A stretch of DNA of 64,000 nt from Candidatus Brevundimonas phytovorans (GCA_029203145.1 CP119309.1:1327001-1391000), one strand, 5' to 3'. Shown: positions 24,218 through 33,132, numbered from the stretch's first letter. Translations and numbers: made by a program. Notes: generated by a model not told the origin, from the letters alone.

Positions 24218-27200
24218 ATGTTCGGGAAAGTCGCGGCCTTCGAGTTCCGCTATCAGCTTCGCCAGCCCGCCTTCTGGGTCATTTCCATCCTCTTCTTCCT
24301 GCTGAGCTTCGGTCTGGTCGCCAGTCCGAACGTCAGCCTGGGCACGGGCGGCAACGTCCTGAAAAACGCGCCCTATGCGATCGCGCAGGCCCATCTGGCC
24401 TTCAACCTCTTCTTCATGCTGGCGACGACGGCCATTGTCGCCAACGTCGTGGTGCGTGACGCCACGACCGGCTTTGGCCCCATGATCCAGGCCAGCCGGT
24501 TGTCGAAGTTTGACTACCTCTATGGTCGCTTCCTCGGCGCCTTCGCCGTGGTGGGCCTGGCCTTCCTGAGCGTCGCGCTCGGCATCCTGATCGGCACCCT
24601 GATGCCGTGGGTGGACAAGGAGACGGTCGGGCCCTTCCGTCCACTGGACTACCTCTATGGCTTCGTCGTCATGGGCCTGCCGGGGCTGCTGTTCAGCTCG
24701 GCGGTCTTCTTCACCCTGGCGACGGTGACGCGCTCGATGATGGCCACCTATGTCGGCGTCGTCGGGGTCTTCATCCTCTACATGACCACGACCACAGTGT
24801 TCGGCTCCAAGCCGGAGCTGGAGACCCTGGTGGCCTGGCTGGAGCCTTTCGGCGCCGGCGCCTATGGTCTGGCGACCAAATACTGGACGGCGGCAGAGCG
24901 GAACACGCTCAACGCGCCGCTGACCGGCATCCTGCTGGGCAACAAGCTGCTGTGGCTGGGGATCAGCCTGGCCTTCCTGGCCGTCGCCTATCCCCTCTAT
25001 CGCCCGTCTCCGCGCGGATCGAAGCTGCGCAAGCAGGAGAAGCTGAAGGCCCTGGCCGAGGCCGCGCCGGATGCCACGGCGCCCATCGCGCCGCTGGCCG
25101 CGCCGACCTATGGCTTCAAGGCCGGCTGGACCCAGCTCGTCTCGCGCACCGCCTTCGAGATGAAGTCCGTGTTCAAGAGCCCGGCCTATGGCGTCATGCT
25201 GGCGCTGGGCTTCGCCTTCGGCGTCGCCGTCCTGCTGTTCGCGGGCGAGATCTACGGCGCGCCGGTCCTGCCGGTGACGCGGGTCGTGATCGAGACCCTG
25301 GGCGGCTCGTTCGGCCTGATCGTGATGATCATCTCGATCTATTATTCGGGCGAACTGGTCTGGCGCGACCGCGAGCGCCGCACGCATGAGATCATCGATT
25401 CCACGGCGACGCCCGACTGGACCTTCCTGCTGCCCAAGACCCTGGCCCTGATCCTGGTCCTGGTCTCGACCCTGCTGGCCGCCTCGCTGGCCGGGATGAT
25501 CGTGCAGACGATCAAGGGCTACACCAACTATGAGATCGGCAAATACCTGTTCTGGTATGTCGTGCCCCAGTCGATCAGCTTCGCTCTGACGGCGGTGCTG
25601 GCCATCTTTGTCCAGTCGCTGTCGCCCAACAAGTTTGTCGGCTGGGCCGTCATGGTGGTCTATCTGATCTCGACCATCGTCCTGTCCAACATGGGCTTTG
25701 ACCACGTCCTCTATCGCTATGGCGCGGGGACGGGGATGCCGCTGTCGGACATGAACGGTCTGGGCAAGTTCGCCGGATACGCCGGCTGGATGCAGGCCTA
25801 TTGGTCGGCCTTCGCCATCGTCCTGCTGGTCATCGCCTATGGCCTGTGGCGTCGCGGCGCGGAGACGCGCTTCATGCCGCGCCTCAAGCGTCTGCCGCGT
25901 CGCCTGATGGGACCGGCGGGCGTGGTCGGCGGCGTCGCCCTGACCGCCTTCGTGGCCCTGGGCGTCTACGCCTACGTCAACACCAACGTCTGGAACGAGT
26001 ATCGCACCCGCGATCAGCGCGAGCAGTTGCTGGCGGACTATGAGAAGACCCTGCTGAAGTACGAGAAGACGCCTCAGCCCGCGATCACCGACGTCAAGCT
26101 GGACCTGGACCTCTATCCGCACCAGCCGCGCCTGACGACCAAGGGGACCTATGTCATCGAGAACCGCACGGCGGCGCCGCTGAACGAGGTGCACCTGCGC
26201 TGGAACCACGGCCTGAAGATCGAGAAGATCGAGGTTCAGGGCGCGACCCTGGCCAAGGCGTGGCCCGAGTTCGAGTATCGCATCTATCGTTTCGCCACGC
26301 CGATGCAGCCGGGCGAGAAGCGCACCGTCGCCTTTGAAACGGTGCTGGAGCAGCGCGGCTTCAAGAACAGCGGCGACACGACGCGGATCGTCGACAACGG
26401 CAGCTTCGTCAGCAATGGCGAGTTCGGCCTGACCATCGGCATGGGCCGCGACGGCCTGCTGTCCGACCGGGCCAAGCGCCGCAAGTACGGCCTGCCGCCC
26501 GAACTGCGCATGGCCAAGCTGGAGGACGAAAGCGCGCGCGGCCACAACTACATCGGCGCCGACTGGGTCAATGCCGACATCACCGTGACCACGGTGGCCG
26601 ATCAGACCCCGATCGCGCCGGGCTACAAGGTGTCGGACGTAACCAGGGACGGCCGCCGCACGGCCCGCTTCGTCACCGAGGCCCCTGTGCTGAACTTCTT
26701 CTCGGTGCAGTCAGCGGACTACCAGGTGGCCAAGCAGCAGCACGGCCCCATCGAACTGGCCGTCTATTATCAGAAGGGCCACGAGCGGAACGTCGAGCGG
26801 ATGCTGAACGGCATGAAGTCGGCGCTGGACTACTACGGCACGGCCTTCAGCCCGTATCAGTTCCGTCAGGCCCGGATCATCGAGTTCCCCGCCTACGCCA
26901 CCTATGCTCAGGCCTTCGCCAACACCATGCCCTACTCGGAAGGGCTGGGCTTCATCGCTGACCTCAGCGACGAGGAGAAGATCGACTACGTCACCTATGT
27001 CACCGCCCACGAAGTCGGCCACCAGTGGTGGGCCCACCAGGTGGTCGGATCGAACCAGCAGGGATCGACCCTGCTGTCGGAATCCCTGGCGCAATACTCG
27101 GCGCTGATGGTGATGGAGAAGCTCTACGGACCCGACAAGATCCGTCGCTTCCTCAAGTATGAGCTGGACCGCTACCTGCGCTCGCGCGGCATGGAGCGGC

Positions 27201-27793
27201 TGGAAGAGATGCCGCTGATGCGGGTCGAGAACCAGCAGTACATCCACTATCAGAAGGGCGGCCTGGTCCTGTATCTGCTGCGCGATCAGATCGGCGAGGA
27301 GGCGGTCAATCGCGCCCTGCGTCGGGTGCTGGCGCAGTACGCCTTCAAGTCCGCGCCCTATCCGCGCTCGCTGGACCTGGTTGCGGCGCTGCGCGCCGAG
27401 GCCCCGGCGGACAAGCAGGCCCTGATCACCGACCTGTTCGAAAAGATCACCCTGTATGACGTGAAGGCCAAGTCGGTCACGGCGACCCAGCGCGCCGACG
27501 GCAAGTGGGACGTCGCCCTGACGGTCGAGGCCCGCAAGCTCTACGCCGACGGCAAGGGCGAGGAGACGGAGGCCCCGTTGAACGAAACCTTCGACGTCGG
27601 CCTGTTCTCGGCCGAGCCGGGCAAGGGGGTGTTCGACCAGAGGTCGGTCATGCTGATGGAGCGTCGGCCCCTGCGCAGCGGAACCCAGGTCTTCCGCTTC
27701 GTCACGGACAAGAAGCCGGCCTTTGCAGGGATCGACCCCTACAACCGCTGGATCGACCGCAACTCGGACGACAACGTCAAACCGGTCAGTTGA
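24218..27793 (+). CDS. ABC-2 type permease fused to an M1-family aminopeptidase domain
   Basis: A 1191-residue membrane protein. The first ~620 residues hold two sets of hydrophobic helices typical of ABC-2 permeases, separated by a cytoplasmic linker. The rest is an M1 gluzincin domain: HEVGH (H931, E932, H935) with the third zinc ligand E955 in LSESLAQY. By my count 19 residues separate the second His and the Glu, against 18 in classical M1 enzymes, and a clear GxMEN motif is not seen. The peptidase would face the periplasm after the last helix (GVALTAFVALGVYAYV). Related fusions are annotated in other bacteria; the substrate is unknown. The terminator follows. Confidence 0.9.
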   Translation: MFGKVAAFEFRYQLRQPAFWVISILFFLLSFGLVASPNVSLGTGGNVLKNAPYAIAQAHLAFNLFFMLATTAIVANVVVRDATTGFGPMIQASRLSKFDYLYGRFLGAFAVVGLAFLSVALGILIGTLMPWVDKETVGPFRPLDYLYGFVVMGLPGLLFSSAVFFTLATVTRSMMATYVGVVGVFILYMTTTTVFGSKPELETLVAWLEPFGAGAYGLATKYWTAAERNTLNAPLTGILLGNKLLWLGISLAFLAVAYPLYRPSPRGSKLRKQEKLKALAEAAPDATAPIAPLAAPTYGFKAGWTQLVSRTAFEMKSVFKSPAYGVMLALGFAFGVAVLLFAGEIYGAPVLPVTRVVIETLGGSFGLIVMIISIYYSGELVWRDRERRTHEIIDSTATPDWTFLLPKTLALILVLVSTLLAASLAGMIVQTIKGYTNYEIGKYLFWYVVPQSISFALTAVLAIFVQSLSPNKFVGWAVMVVYLISTIVLSNMGFDHVLYRYGAGTGMPLSDMNGLGKFAGYAGWMQAYWSAFAIVLLVIAYGLWRRGAETRFMPRLKRLPRRLMGPAGVVGGVALTAFVALGVYAYVNTNVWNEYRTRDQREQLLADYEKTLLKYEKTPQPAITDVKLDLDLYPHQPRLTTKGTYVIENRTAAPLNEVHLRWNHGLKIEKIEVQGATLAKAWPEFEYRIYRFATPMQPGEKRTVAFETVLEQRGFKNSGDTTRIVDNGSFVSNGEFGLTIGMGRDGLLSDRAKRRKYGLPPELRMAKLEDESARGHNYIGADWVNADITVTTVADQTPIAPGYKVSDVTRDGRRTARFVTEAPVLNFFSVQSADYQVAKQQHGPIELAVYYQKGHERNVERMLNGMKSALDYYGTAFSPYQFRQARIIEFPAYATYAQAFANTMPYSEGLGFIADLSDEEKIDYVTYVTAHEVGHQWWAHQVVGSNQQGSTLLSESLAQYSALMVMEKLYGPDKIRRFLKYELDRYLRSRGMERLEEMPLMRVENQQYIHYQKGGLVLYLLRDQIGEEAVNRALRRVLAQYAFKSAPYPRSLDLVAALRAEAPADKQALITDLFEKITLYDVKAKSVTATQRADGKWDVALTVEARKLYADGKGEETEAPLNETFDVGLFSAEPGKGVFDQRSVMLMERRPLRSGTQVFRFVTDKKPAFAGIDPYNRWIDRNSDDNVKPVS

Positions 27794-27816
27794 TTGGCCG
27801 GCGAGCAGGAACAAAG

Positions 27817-27848
27817 AGGGGGGAGGGCGAAAGCTCTCCCCCTTTTTT
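27817..27848 (+). terminator. Rho-independent terminator of the ABC-M1 operon
   Basis: A stem of about ten pairs closes on a GAAA tetraloop (27829-27832) and is followed by six T residues (27843-27848). It begins 24 bases after the stop codon. This is the clearest terminator in the window. Confidence 0.9.
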
Positions 27849-28302
27849 CTTGAGCGTCCCTGCGCGTTCATTCCGCCCGTGCCCCACGCCATGCAGGGCC
27901 GGCTTTCACAACCGGCTGCGCCAATCCCGGTAAAATCCCAGGATTGCGGTGTCTTCGATCAGATCGGCTCGCCTGAGGCTAAAGCGGGATCACACTAGAG
28001 GCTGTCTTTGACATTCCTGGCCGCCATCGCCCGTTTAGGGTCGTGGCCTCCACCGAGGCTCAGCGAGCCCGTCTGCAAGAGTGGCTCCCAGGGCGGCTGC
28101 AAGGGCGGCTGCGAGCGACGCCCATTGCACGATTTGCACTGTTTTTTTTCTGACAAGGGTGCAATCGCGCCGCCCCACAGGGGCTCTGACCAGCACGAAA
28201 TACAGACTCAGCCTCAAGGCCAAGCTTGGCGTCTGGTCTCTATTTTTGAGGAACTACAGGCTCTTGATGGGCGGGGCGCGCCATTCTCTTCGCTGAAGAA
28301 AA
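27849..28302. other. Intergenic region without a convincing gene
   Basis: Between the ABC-M1 terminator and the first tRNA-Asp I see no reading frame that looks like a protein. It holds a T-rich element at 28119-28167, related to one at 36557-36602, and the start of the 176-bp duplication at 28265. A stretch near 28080-28115 repeats GGGCGGCTGC twice. As the tRNA is on the minus strand, this is also the tRNA's downstream region. Confidence 0.6.
28119..28167 (+). repeat. T-rich inverted-repeat element, copy A
   Basis: ATTGCAC (28124-28130) and GTGCAAT (28159-28165) flank a 28-nt core containing ACTG and eight T residues. A second copy on the opposite strand at 36557-36602 matches in about 35 of 44 aligned positions, including both arms and the ACTG-T(7-8)-CT core. 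No family is recognised. Confidence 0.5.
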
Positions 28303-28309
28303 TGGCGCG
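28277..28309 (-). other. Hairpin overlapping the 3' end of tRNA-Asp (copy 1)
   Basis: Fifteen-base arms with one mismatch and a GCT loop. One arm is the tRNA 3' terminus (CGCGCCA on the coding strand) plus TTTTCTTC; the other is downstream sequence. In the precursor RNA the trailer could pair with the tRNA end, or the structure could serve as a terminator. An identical copy lies at 28572-28604. Confidence 0.5.
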
Positions 28310-28379
28310 AGTGACGGGACTCGAACCCGCGACCTCCGGCGTGACAGGCCGGCACTCTAACCAACTGAGCTACACCCGC
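28303..28379 (-). tRNA. tRNA-Asp (GTC), copy 1
   Basis: A 77-nt gene with CCA encoded. The acceptor GCGGGTG pairs with CACTCGC; the anticodon loop CTGTCAC gives anticodon GTC; the T arm is GCGGGTTCGAGTCCCGT. It is identical to the copy at 28598-28674. Confidence 0.96.
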
Positions 28380-28559
28380 ATTCCCCTCCGCGAGGAGGAG
28401 AAGAGGGCGAATAAGGGCGTCTCACGATGCGGTCAAGCGCCGAACGTTCGGCCTGCCGAAAAAGGTCGCGCACGGTCCAGCGGGGCGCGATTTCGGGGCG
28501 CAAGAACGCGCAAGCGAACGGCCTGATGGTCAGGATAAAATTAGAGGGGACGTTCTTGG

Positions 28560-28735
28560 TGATGGGCGGGGCGCGCCATTCTCTTCGCTGAAGAAAATGG
28601 CGCGAGTGACGGGACTCGAACCCGCGACCTCCGGCGTGACAGGCCGGCACTCTAACCAACTGAGCTACACCCGCATTCCCCTCCGCGAGGAGGAGAAGAG
28701 GGCGAATAAGGGCGTCTCACGATGCGGTCAAGCGC
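28560..28735. repeat. 176-bp perfect direct repeat, copy 2 (contains tRNA-Asp)
   Basis: Identical to 28265-28440. The boundaries fall inside non-coding sequence on both sides, which points to a tandem duplication or unequal recombination that carried the tRNA with its immediate flanks. Confidence 0.88.
28598..28674 (-). tRNA. tRNA-Asp (GTC), copy 2
   Basis: Identical in sequence to copy 1, including encoded CCA. It is the upstream copy in transcription order. The two genes may share a precursor, but the 119-bp spacer leaves room for a separate promoter. Confidence 0.96.
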
Positions 28736-28774
28736 AATGTCGAGAAACGCCAAAAATAGCTGAAAATTCAGCTT

Positions 28775-29317
28775 CTAGTGTCCGCAATCCAGACCGTTGG
28801 CGTCCGGCGCGACGGTCGCACCCAGGCCCAGCGCCTTCTGCATGAAGACCACGTCGCGCCAGGCGTCGAACTTCCATCCCGCGGCATGGAAGACGCCGAC
28901 GTGTTCAAAGCCTGCGGCGGCGTGCAGGGCGATGGAGCCGGCGTTGGCGCTGTCGCCGATCACCGCCACCATCTGACGCATTCCCAGGGCCTCACAGGCG
29001 CTCAGCAGGGCCTCCAACAGGGCCTTGCCGACCCCGCGCCCGCGAAACGCCTCGGCCACATAGATCGAGTCCTCGACCAGGAAGCGATAGGCGGCGCGCA
29101 GGCGGTAGGGCCCGGCATAGGCATAGCCCGCGACCTGCCCATCGATCTCGGCGGTCAGGACGGGCAGGCCGAGCGCTGCGGGCGCGGCCAGGCGCGCCCG
29201 CATTTCCTCGACCGTGGGGACGTCCAGCTCGAACGTCCCCGTGCCGTTCAGCACGCTGTCGGCGTAGATGGCCGTGATGGCCATCAGGTCGGCGTCCGTG
29301 GTCGCTCGGATGATCAC
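28775..29317 (-). CDS. GNAT-family N-acetyltransferase (phosphinothricin acetyltransferase-like)
   Basis: A 180-residue acetyl-CoA-dependent acetyltransferase. The opening IIRATTDADLMAITAIYADSV and the core motif YVAEAFRGRGVGKALL (acetyl-CoA pyrophosphate loop RGRGVG), then the C-terminal GFEHVGVFHAAGWKFDAWRDVV, match the Pat/Bar group, which acetylate phosphinothricin or methionine sulfoximine-like amines. The GTG at 29317 overlaps the stop of the oligopeptidase gene (GTGA), so the two are coupled. True substrate is not known. Confidence 0.9.
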   Translation of the reverse strand: MIIRATTDADLMAITAIYADSVLNGTGTFELDVPTVEEMRARLAAPAALGLPVLTAEIDGQVAGYAYAGPYRLRAAYRFLVEDSIYVAEAFRGRGVGKALLEALLSACEALGMRQMVAVIGDSANAGSIALHAAAGFEHVGVFHAAGWKFDAWRDVVFMQKALGLGATVAPDANGLDCGH

Positions 29318-31536
29318 GCCTTCAGCCAGCCCTTGTCGACGGCCCAGACGGCGAAGGCGTAGTCGTGGGCGACATCCTTCAGATAGTCGAAGCGGCCCGA
29401 CGAACTGAAATGGCCCGCCGTCATGTTGATCTTCAGCAGGACCGGATTGCCCGAGGTGGTCGCGGGCCGCAGCTTGGCCACCCACTTTTCCGGCTCCCAG
29501 TAGGTGACGCGCGGGTCGGACAGGCCGCCGGTCGCCAGCACCGCCGGATAGGGCTTGGCCTCGACCTGATCATAGGGGCTGTAGCTGTACATATAGTCGT
29601 AGGCGGCGGCGTCCTCGATCGGGTTGCCCCACTCGGGCCACTCGGGCGGGGTCAGCGGCAGGCTGGTGTCCGACATGGTGTTGATGACGTCGACGAAGGG
29701 CACGCTGCCGATCACCCCGGCCCACAGGTCGGGGCGCATATTGGTGACGGCCCCCATCAGCAGACCGCCGGCCGACCCGCCCTGGGCGACGATCTTGCCC
29801 GCCGTGGCGTAGTTCCGGTCGATCAGGTGTTCGGCGCAGGCGATGAAGTCGGTGAAGGTGTTCTTCTTGGTCATCCGCCGGGCGTCCAGGAACCAGCCCC
29901 AGCCCTTGTCCGAACCGCCGCGAATATGGGCGATGGCATAGATGAAGCCGCGATCCACCAGCGACAGCCGGTTGGTCGAGAAGCTGGCCGGCATGGGGAT
30001 GCCGTAGGAGCCGTAGCCGTAGAGCAGAAGCGGCGCCGAGCCGTCGACCGGCGTGTCCTTGCGGCGCAGCACCGTCACCGGCACCAGCTGGCCGTCCGAG
30101 GCCGGGGCGTTCAGACGCTCGACCACATAGTCCGCCGGATTGTGGCCCGAGGGCACTTCCTGAACCTTGCGCAGAGTCCGCTCGCGCGTCTTCAGGTCGT
30201 AGTCATAGGTCGAGGTCGGCGTGGACGGCGAGTTGTAGCCATAGCGCATGACCGTGGTGTCGAACTCCGACGCCCCGCCCAGCGACAGGGCGTAGGCGGG
30301 CTCGTCCACGGCGATCTCGTGCTCGGCGCCGGCGCGGTCGCGGATGACGATCTTCGTATTGGCGTCGGCGCGCTCCTGACGGCCCAGATAGTCCTTCACC
30401 ATGGCCACGCCCTCGATGAAGCGGCCTGGCGTGTGCGGGATCAGGTCCTTCCAGTTGGCCTTGGCCGGGGCGTCGGTCGGGGCCTCGACCACCTTGAAGT
30501 CGATGGCCTCGTCGGCGTTGGTGCGGATCACCCAGCGGTCGCCCCAGTGGTCCAGATCATAGAGGCGGCCCTCATAACGCGGCTCGACCACGACCGGCGT
30601 CGCCGTGGGCGTCGCGCCCGGAATGATGCGGCCTTCCGAGGTTTCCTGGTTGCCGATGCCGATGACGATGAAGGCGTCATCCGAGGTGCGGCTGACGCTC
30701 TGGAACATGCCGTCGTCGGTTTCCTCATAGACCAGGGTGGTCTCGCCGCCGCGCGCCGGGCGACGGAAGATCTTGTCCGGGCGGCCGTTGTCGTCGCGGT
30801 TGGTCCAGAAGATCCACTGGCTGTCGGGCGAGAAGGTGAAGTTCTCGGTCGCCGATTCGATGGGGTTGGGCAGGACCTCGCCTGTGGCCAGGTCCTTGAC
30901 GTAGATCTTGAAGACCTCGGAGCCTTGGGCGTCCTCGGCATAGGCGAACAGGGCGTGGTCGGGGCTGTGCTCGGTCGCCGAAACTTCCGAATAGGCCTTG
31001 CCCTCGGCCAGGGCGTTGCAGTCCAGCAGGAGCTGAGGCGTCGGGGCCTTGATGAAGGTCTTGGTCACGGGCTGGCCGTCGACCATCCAGGTCCCCTGGC
31101 GCTCGACCCGCATATAGCGCGGGTGCTGCTCGCCGGTGCGGTACTCGGTGAAATACTCCCAGGCGCCGTCGGCGGCGGGGACGGAGCTGTCGTCCTCCTT
31201 GATGCGGCCCTTCATCTCTTCGAACATCGCCGCCTGCAGCGGCAGGGTCGAGGCCATGACGGCCTCGCGATAGGCGTTCTCGGCGGTCAGGTGTTCCTTG
31301 ACGTCGGCCTTGATCAGCGACGGATCGCGCAGCACGGCCTGCCAGTTGTCGTCCTTCATCCACTGATAGTCGTCGGTGCGGACACGGCCCAACTGCTCGA
31401 TGCGGACGGGGACCTTCTTGGCGACGGGCGGTTGGGGCAGGGACATCGAGGCTCCGGTAGTCGAACGGGCGAGGGCAGGGGAGGCGGCGGCGAGGCCGGC
31501 GGCGGCGGTCGAGGCGATCAGTTCGCGGCGATTCAT
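29314..31536 (-). CDS. Oligopeptidase B-like prolyl oligopeptidase, with Tat-like signal
   Basis: A 740-residue S9 serine peptidase. From the ATG at 31536 the N-terminus MNRRELIASTAAAGLAAASPALA looks like a twin-arginine signal peptide, so export is likely; tatABC lie 12 kb away. A beta-propeller domain precedes the alpha/beta hydrolase domain. The triad is S588 (GGSAGG), D674 (LSDPRV) and H709 (AGHFSSSGR). The motif set fits oligopeptidase B, which cleaves short peptides after basic residues. It is divergent from the serine protease gene, with only 64 bp between starts. Confidence 0.92.
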   Translation of the reverse strand: MNRRELIASTAAAGLAAASPALARSTTGASMSLPQPPVAKKVPVRIEQLGRVRTDDYQWMKDDNWQAVLRDPSLIKADVKEHLTAENAYREAVMASTLPLQAAMFEEMKGRIKEDDSSVPAADGAWEYFTEYRTGEQHPRYMRVERQGTWMVDGQPVTKTFIKAPTPQLLLDCNALAEGKAYSEVSATEHSPDHALFAYAEDAQGSEVFKIYVKDLATGEVLPNPIESATENFTFSPDSQWIFWTNRDDNGRPDKIFRRPARGGETTLVYEETDDGMFQSVSRTSDDAFIVIGIGNQETSEGRIIPGATPTATPVVVEPRYEGRLYDLDHWGDRWVIRTNADEAIDFKVVEAPTDAPAKANWKDLIPHTPGRFIEGVAMVKDYLGRQERADANTKIVIRDRAGAEHEIAVDEPAYALSLGGASEFDTTVMRYGYNSPSTPTSTYDYDLKTRERTLRKVQEVPSGHNPADYVVERLNAPASDGQLVPVTVLRRKDTPVDGSAPLLLYGYGSYGIPMPASFSTNRLSLVDRGFIYAIAHIRGGSDKGWGWFLDARRMTKKNTFTDFIACAEHLIDRNYATAGKIVAQGGSAGGLLMGAVTNMRPDLWAGVIGSVPFVDVINTMSDTSLPLTPPEWPEWGNPIEDAAAYDYMYSYSPYDQVEAKPYPAVLATGGLSDPRVTYWEPEKWVAKLRPATTSGNPVLLKINMTAGHFSSSGRFDYLKDVAHDYAFAVWAVDKGWLKA

Positions 31537-31600
31537 CAATAGGCTCCCCAATGGTTCGGGCGGACCTTGTGCCCGCCGACGGGCGGCGTCAAATGGCGAC

Positions 31601-32398
31601 ATGATCTCTCAGGATGTTCCGCCCGCACCGCCCGCCGCCGTCGCGCCCGCCCCTTGGGACCTCACCGTCGGCCTGATCAACGCCACAGTGCAGATCGACC
31701 AGCCTCTGGACCAGAGCACGAGGAAGGTCGGCACAGGCTTCCTGATCTCCGCGCCTCGCCCCGACGGTTCGCCGCGCGTGGTTCTGGTCACCGCCGCCCA
31801 TGTGCTGAACGTCATGCCGGCGGCGGAGGCCCGCATCGGATGGCGCACGGCCGAAGCCGACGGCGCCTGGAAGTTCACGCCCGCAAACCTGACCATCCGC
31901 GACGCTGACGGGACGCCGCTGTGGACCCAGCATCCCGAGCGGGACGTGGCGGTGATGGAGATCACCGCGCCCTCCGCCTTCGCCCAGGCGGCGATCCCGC
32001 TGGGCTGGCTGGCGGATGAGACCACCTTCGACCGCTGGCGCGTCGGGCCGGGCGACGAACTGATGGCCCTGGGCTATCCCCACGGCCTGTCGGCCAACAA
32101 GGCGGGCTTCCCCATCCTGCGCCTGGGCCGGATCAGTTCCTGGCCGCTGACGCCGATCCGCCACTTCCCGATCTTCCTGCTGGATTTCGCGGTGTCGCAA
32201 GGCAACTCGGGCGGGCCGGTCTTCTGGACGCCTGCGGTTGATCGCCTGCCCGGCGGACCGAGCCCGGATCACCCCTATATCGCCGGCGTTCTGGTGCAGG
32301 AGGTCCAGGGCGGCGGCGAGGGGCTGGAACTGGGCGTCGTCGCCCATGCCCAATATGTCCGCGAGGCGATTGCCCTGCTGGACGCGCCAAGTCCCTAG
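31601..32398 (+). CDS. Trypsin-like serine protease (S1/HtrA-type fold)
   Basis: A 265-residue protein with the chymotrypsin-fold triad: His in LVTAAHV, Asp in ERDVAVM, Ser in QGNSGGPVF. No PDZ domain is visible. No clear signal peptide is seen from the ATG at 31601; the N-terminus is Pro/Ala-rich, so location is uncertain. It lies divergent from oligopeptidase B and its last bases overlap the stop of the convergent TonB-like gene. Confidence 0.85.
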   Translation: MISQDVPPAPPAAVAPAPWDLTVGLINATVQIDQPLDQSTRKVGTGFLISAPRPDGSPRVVLVTAAHVLNVMPAAEARIGWRTAEADGAWKFTPANLTIRDADGTPLWTQHPERDVAVMEITAPSAFAQAAIPLGWLADETTFDRWRVGPGDELMALGYPHGLSANKAGFPILRLGRISSWPLTPIRHFPIFLLDFAVSQGNSGGPVFWTPAVDRLPGGPSPDHPYIAGVLVQEVQGGGEGLELGVVAHAQYVREAIALLDAPSP

Positions 32399-33132
32399 CG
32401 CGAGGGCCCACACTCGTAGCGGGCGCAGTAGCGGCGGCGAAGCTCCGCATCGGCGGCGGCGCCATCGAATTGGTCTGCGCTCGCCGCCGCGAAGCGCCTG
32501 TTCCAGGTTGCCTCATCGAGCGGACGGGTCGGCGGCATCTCGGGAAGGCCGATCTCGGCCAGCAGGCGTGCGGCGGCGACGGTGAATATCTCCTGGGTCT
32601 TCTGACGATCAGGATACAGTTCGGTGATCCATGCCGTCACGACGGCTCGACGATCACTCGGCAGATCTTCCAGCCCAAAGCGGGCGAGGCGAGGCATTCG
32701 TGAGACCGCCCGCACAGCCCAGCGCCGTGCAGACTCCCTTTGCCCAGCGGTGGGCTGGGGGCCCGTCCAGGGGCCGGGCGGCGGGGACGGCTCCGAGGAG
32801 ATGCGAAACGGAATGCGCGTCTGGATGCGGCTGGTCACCGGGGTTCCGTCCACGGTGCGTGGAGCGGCGAGGCCGCGCTGGACCACACGCACGGCCTCGT
32901 CTCCGAATCCCAGATCCGCTGGCTTCTCCGACATGGCCGTGCAGGCCGACAGGGCGCCCGTCGGCAGGGCGTCGCATTGCACGGTGACATGGCCCTCGGC
33001 CCTGACGATGCGGGCAAAGCGCGGATAGTCCTCTGGACGGGCGACGGGCGCGGTGACCCAGGTGGCGTTGACCACTTCCGGGTCCTCGCCCGACACGGCG
33101 AGGCTCAACAGCAAGGCGGTGATCAACGGCAT
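32395..33132 (-). CDS. Exported protein with TonB C-terminal-like region
   Basis: A 245-residue protein with a signal peptide (MPLITALLLSLAVSG). Residues ~20-110 (WVTAPVARPEDYPRFARIVRAEGHVTVQCDAL... TRIPFRI) resemble the TonB C-terminal beta domain, but the protein lacks the N-terminal membrane anchor and Pro-rich spacer of a true TonB. The C-terminal half is Arg-rich and I do not recognise it. It contains several Cys. A periplasmic role is likely; function is otherwise unknown. Confidence 0.7.
   Translation of the reverse strand: MPLITALLLSLAVSGEDPEVVNATWVTAPVARPEDYPRFARIVRAEGHVTVQCDALPTGALSACTAMSEKPADLGFGDEAVRVVQRGLAAPRTVDGTPVTSRIQTRIPFRISSEPSPPPGPWTGPQPTAGQRESARRWAVRAVSRMPRLARFGLEDLPSDRRAVVTAWITELYPDRQKTQEIFTVAAARLLAEIGLPEMPPTRPLDEATWNRRFAAASADQFDGAAADAELRRRYCARYECGPSR

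Larger units (their letters stand above)
28265..28440. repeat. 176-bp perfect direct repeat, copy 1 (contains tRNA-Asp)
   Basis: This block and 28560-28735 are identical as far as I can read, offset by 295 bp. Each copy includes a whole tRNA-Asp gene, about 38 bp downstream and about 60 bp upstream of it. A unique 119-bp spacer separates them. Confidence 0.88.

Noticed and set aside
28035..28223. Minus-strand frame of 62 codons with a hydrophobic, Ala-rich patch
   Set aside because: It spans the T-rich repeat element, has no ribosome binding site and resembles nothing known; the hydrophobicity comes from repeated GGGCGGCTGC.
28560..28735. tRNA-associated attachment site of an integrated element
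   Set aside because: The repeat covers whole tRNA genes with both flanks and encloses only 119 bp without an integrase, so tandem duplication explains it better.
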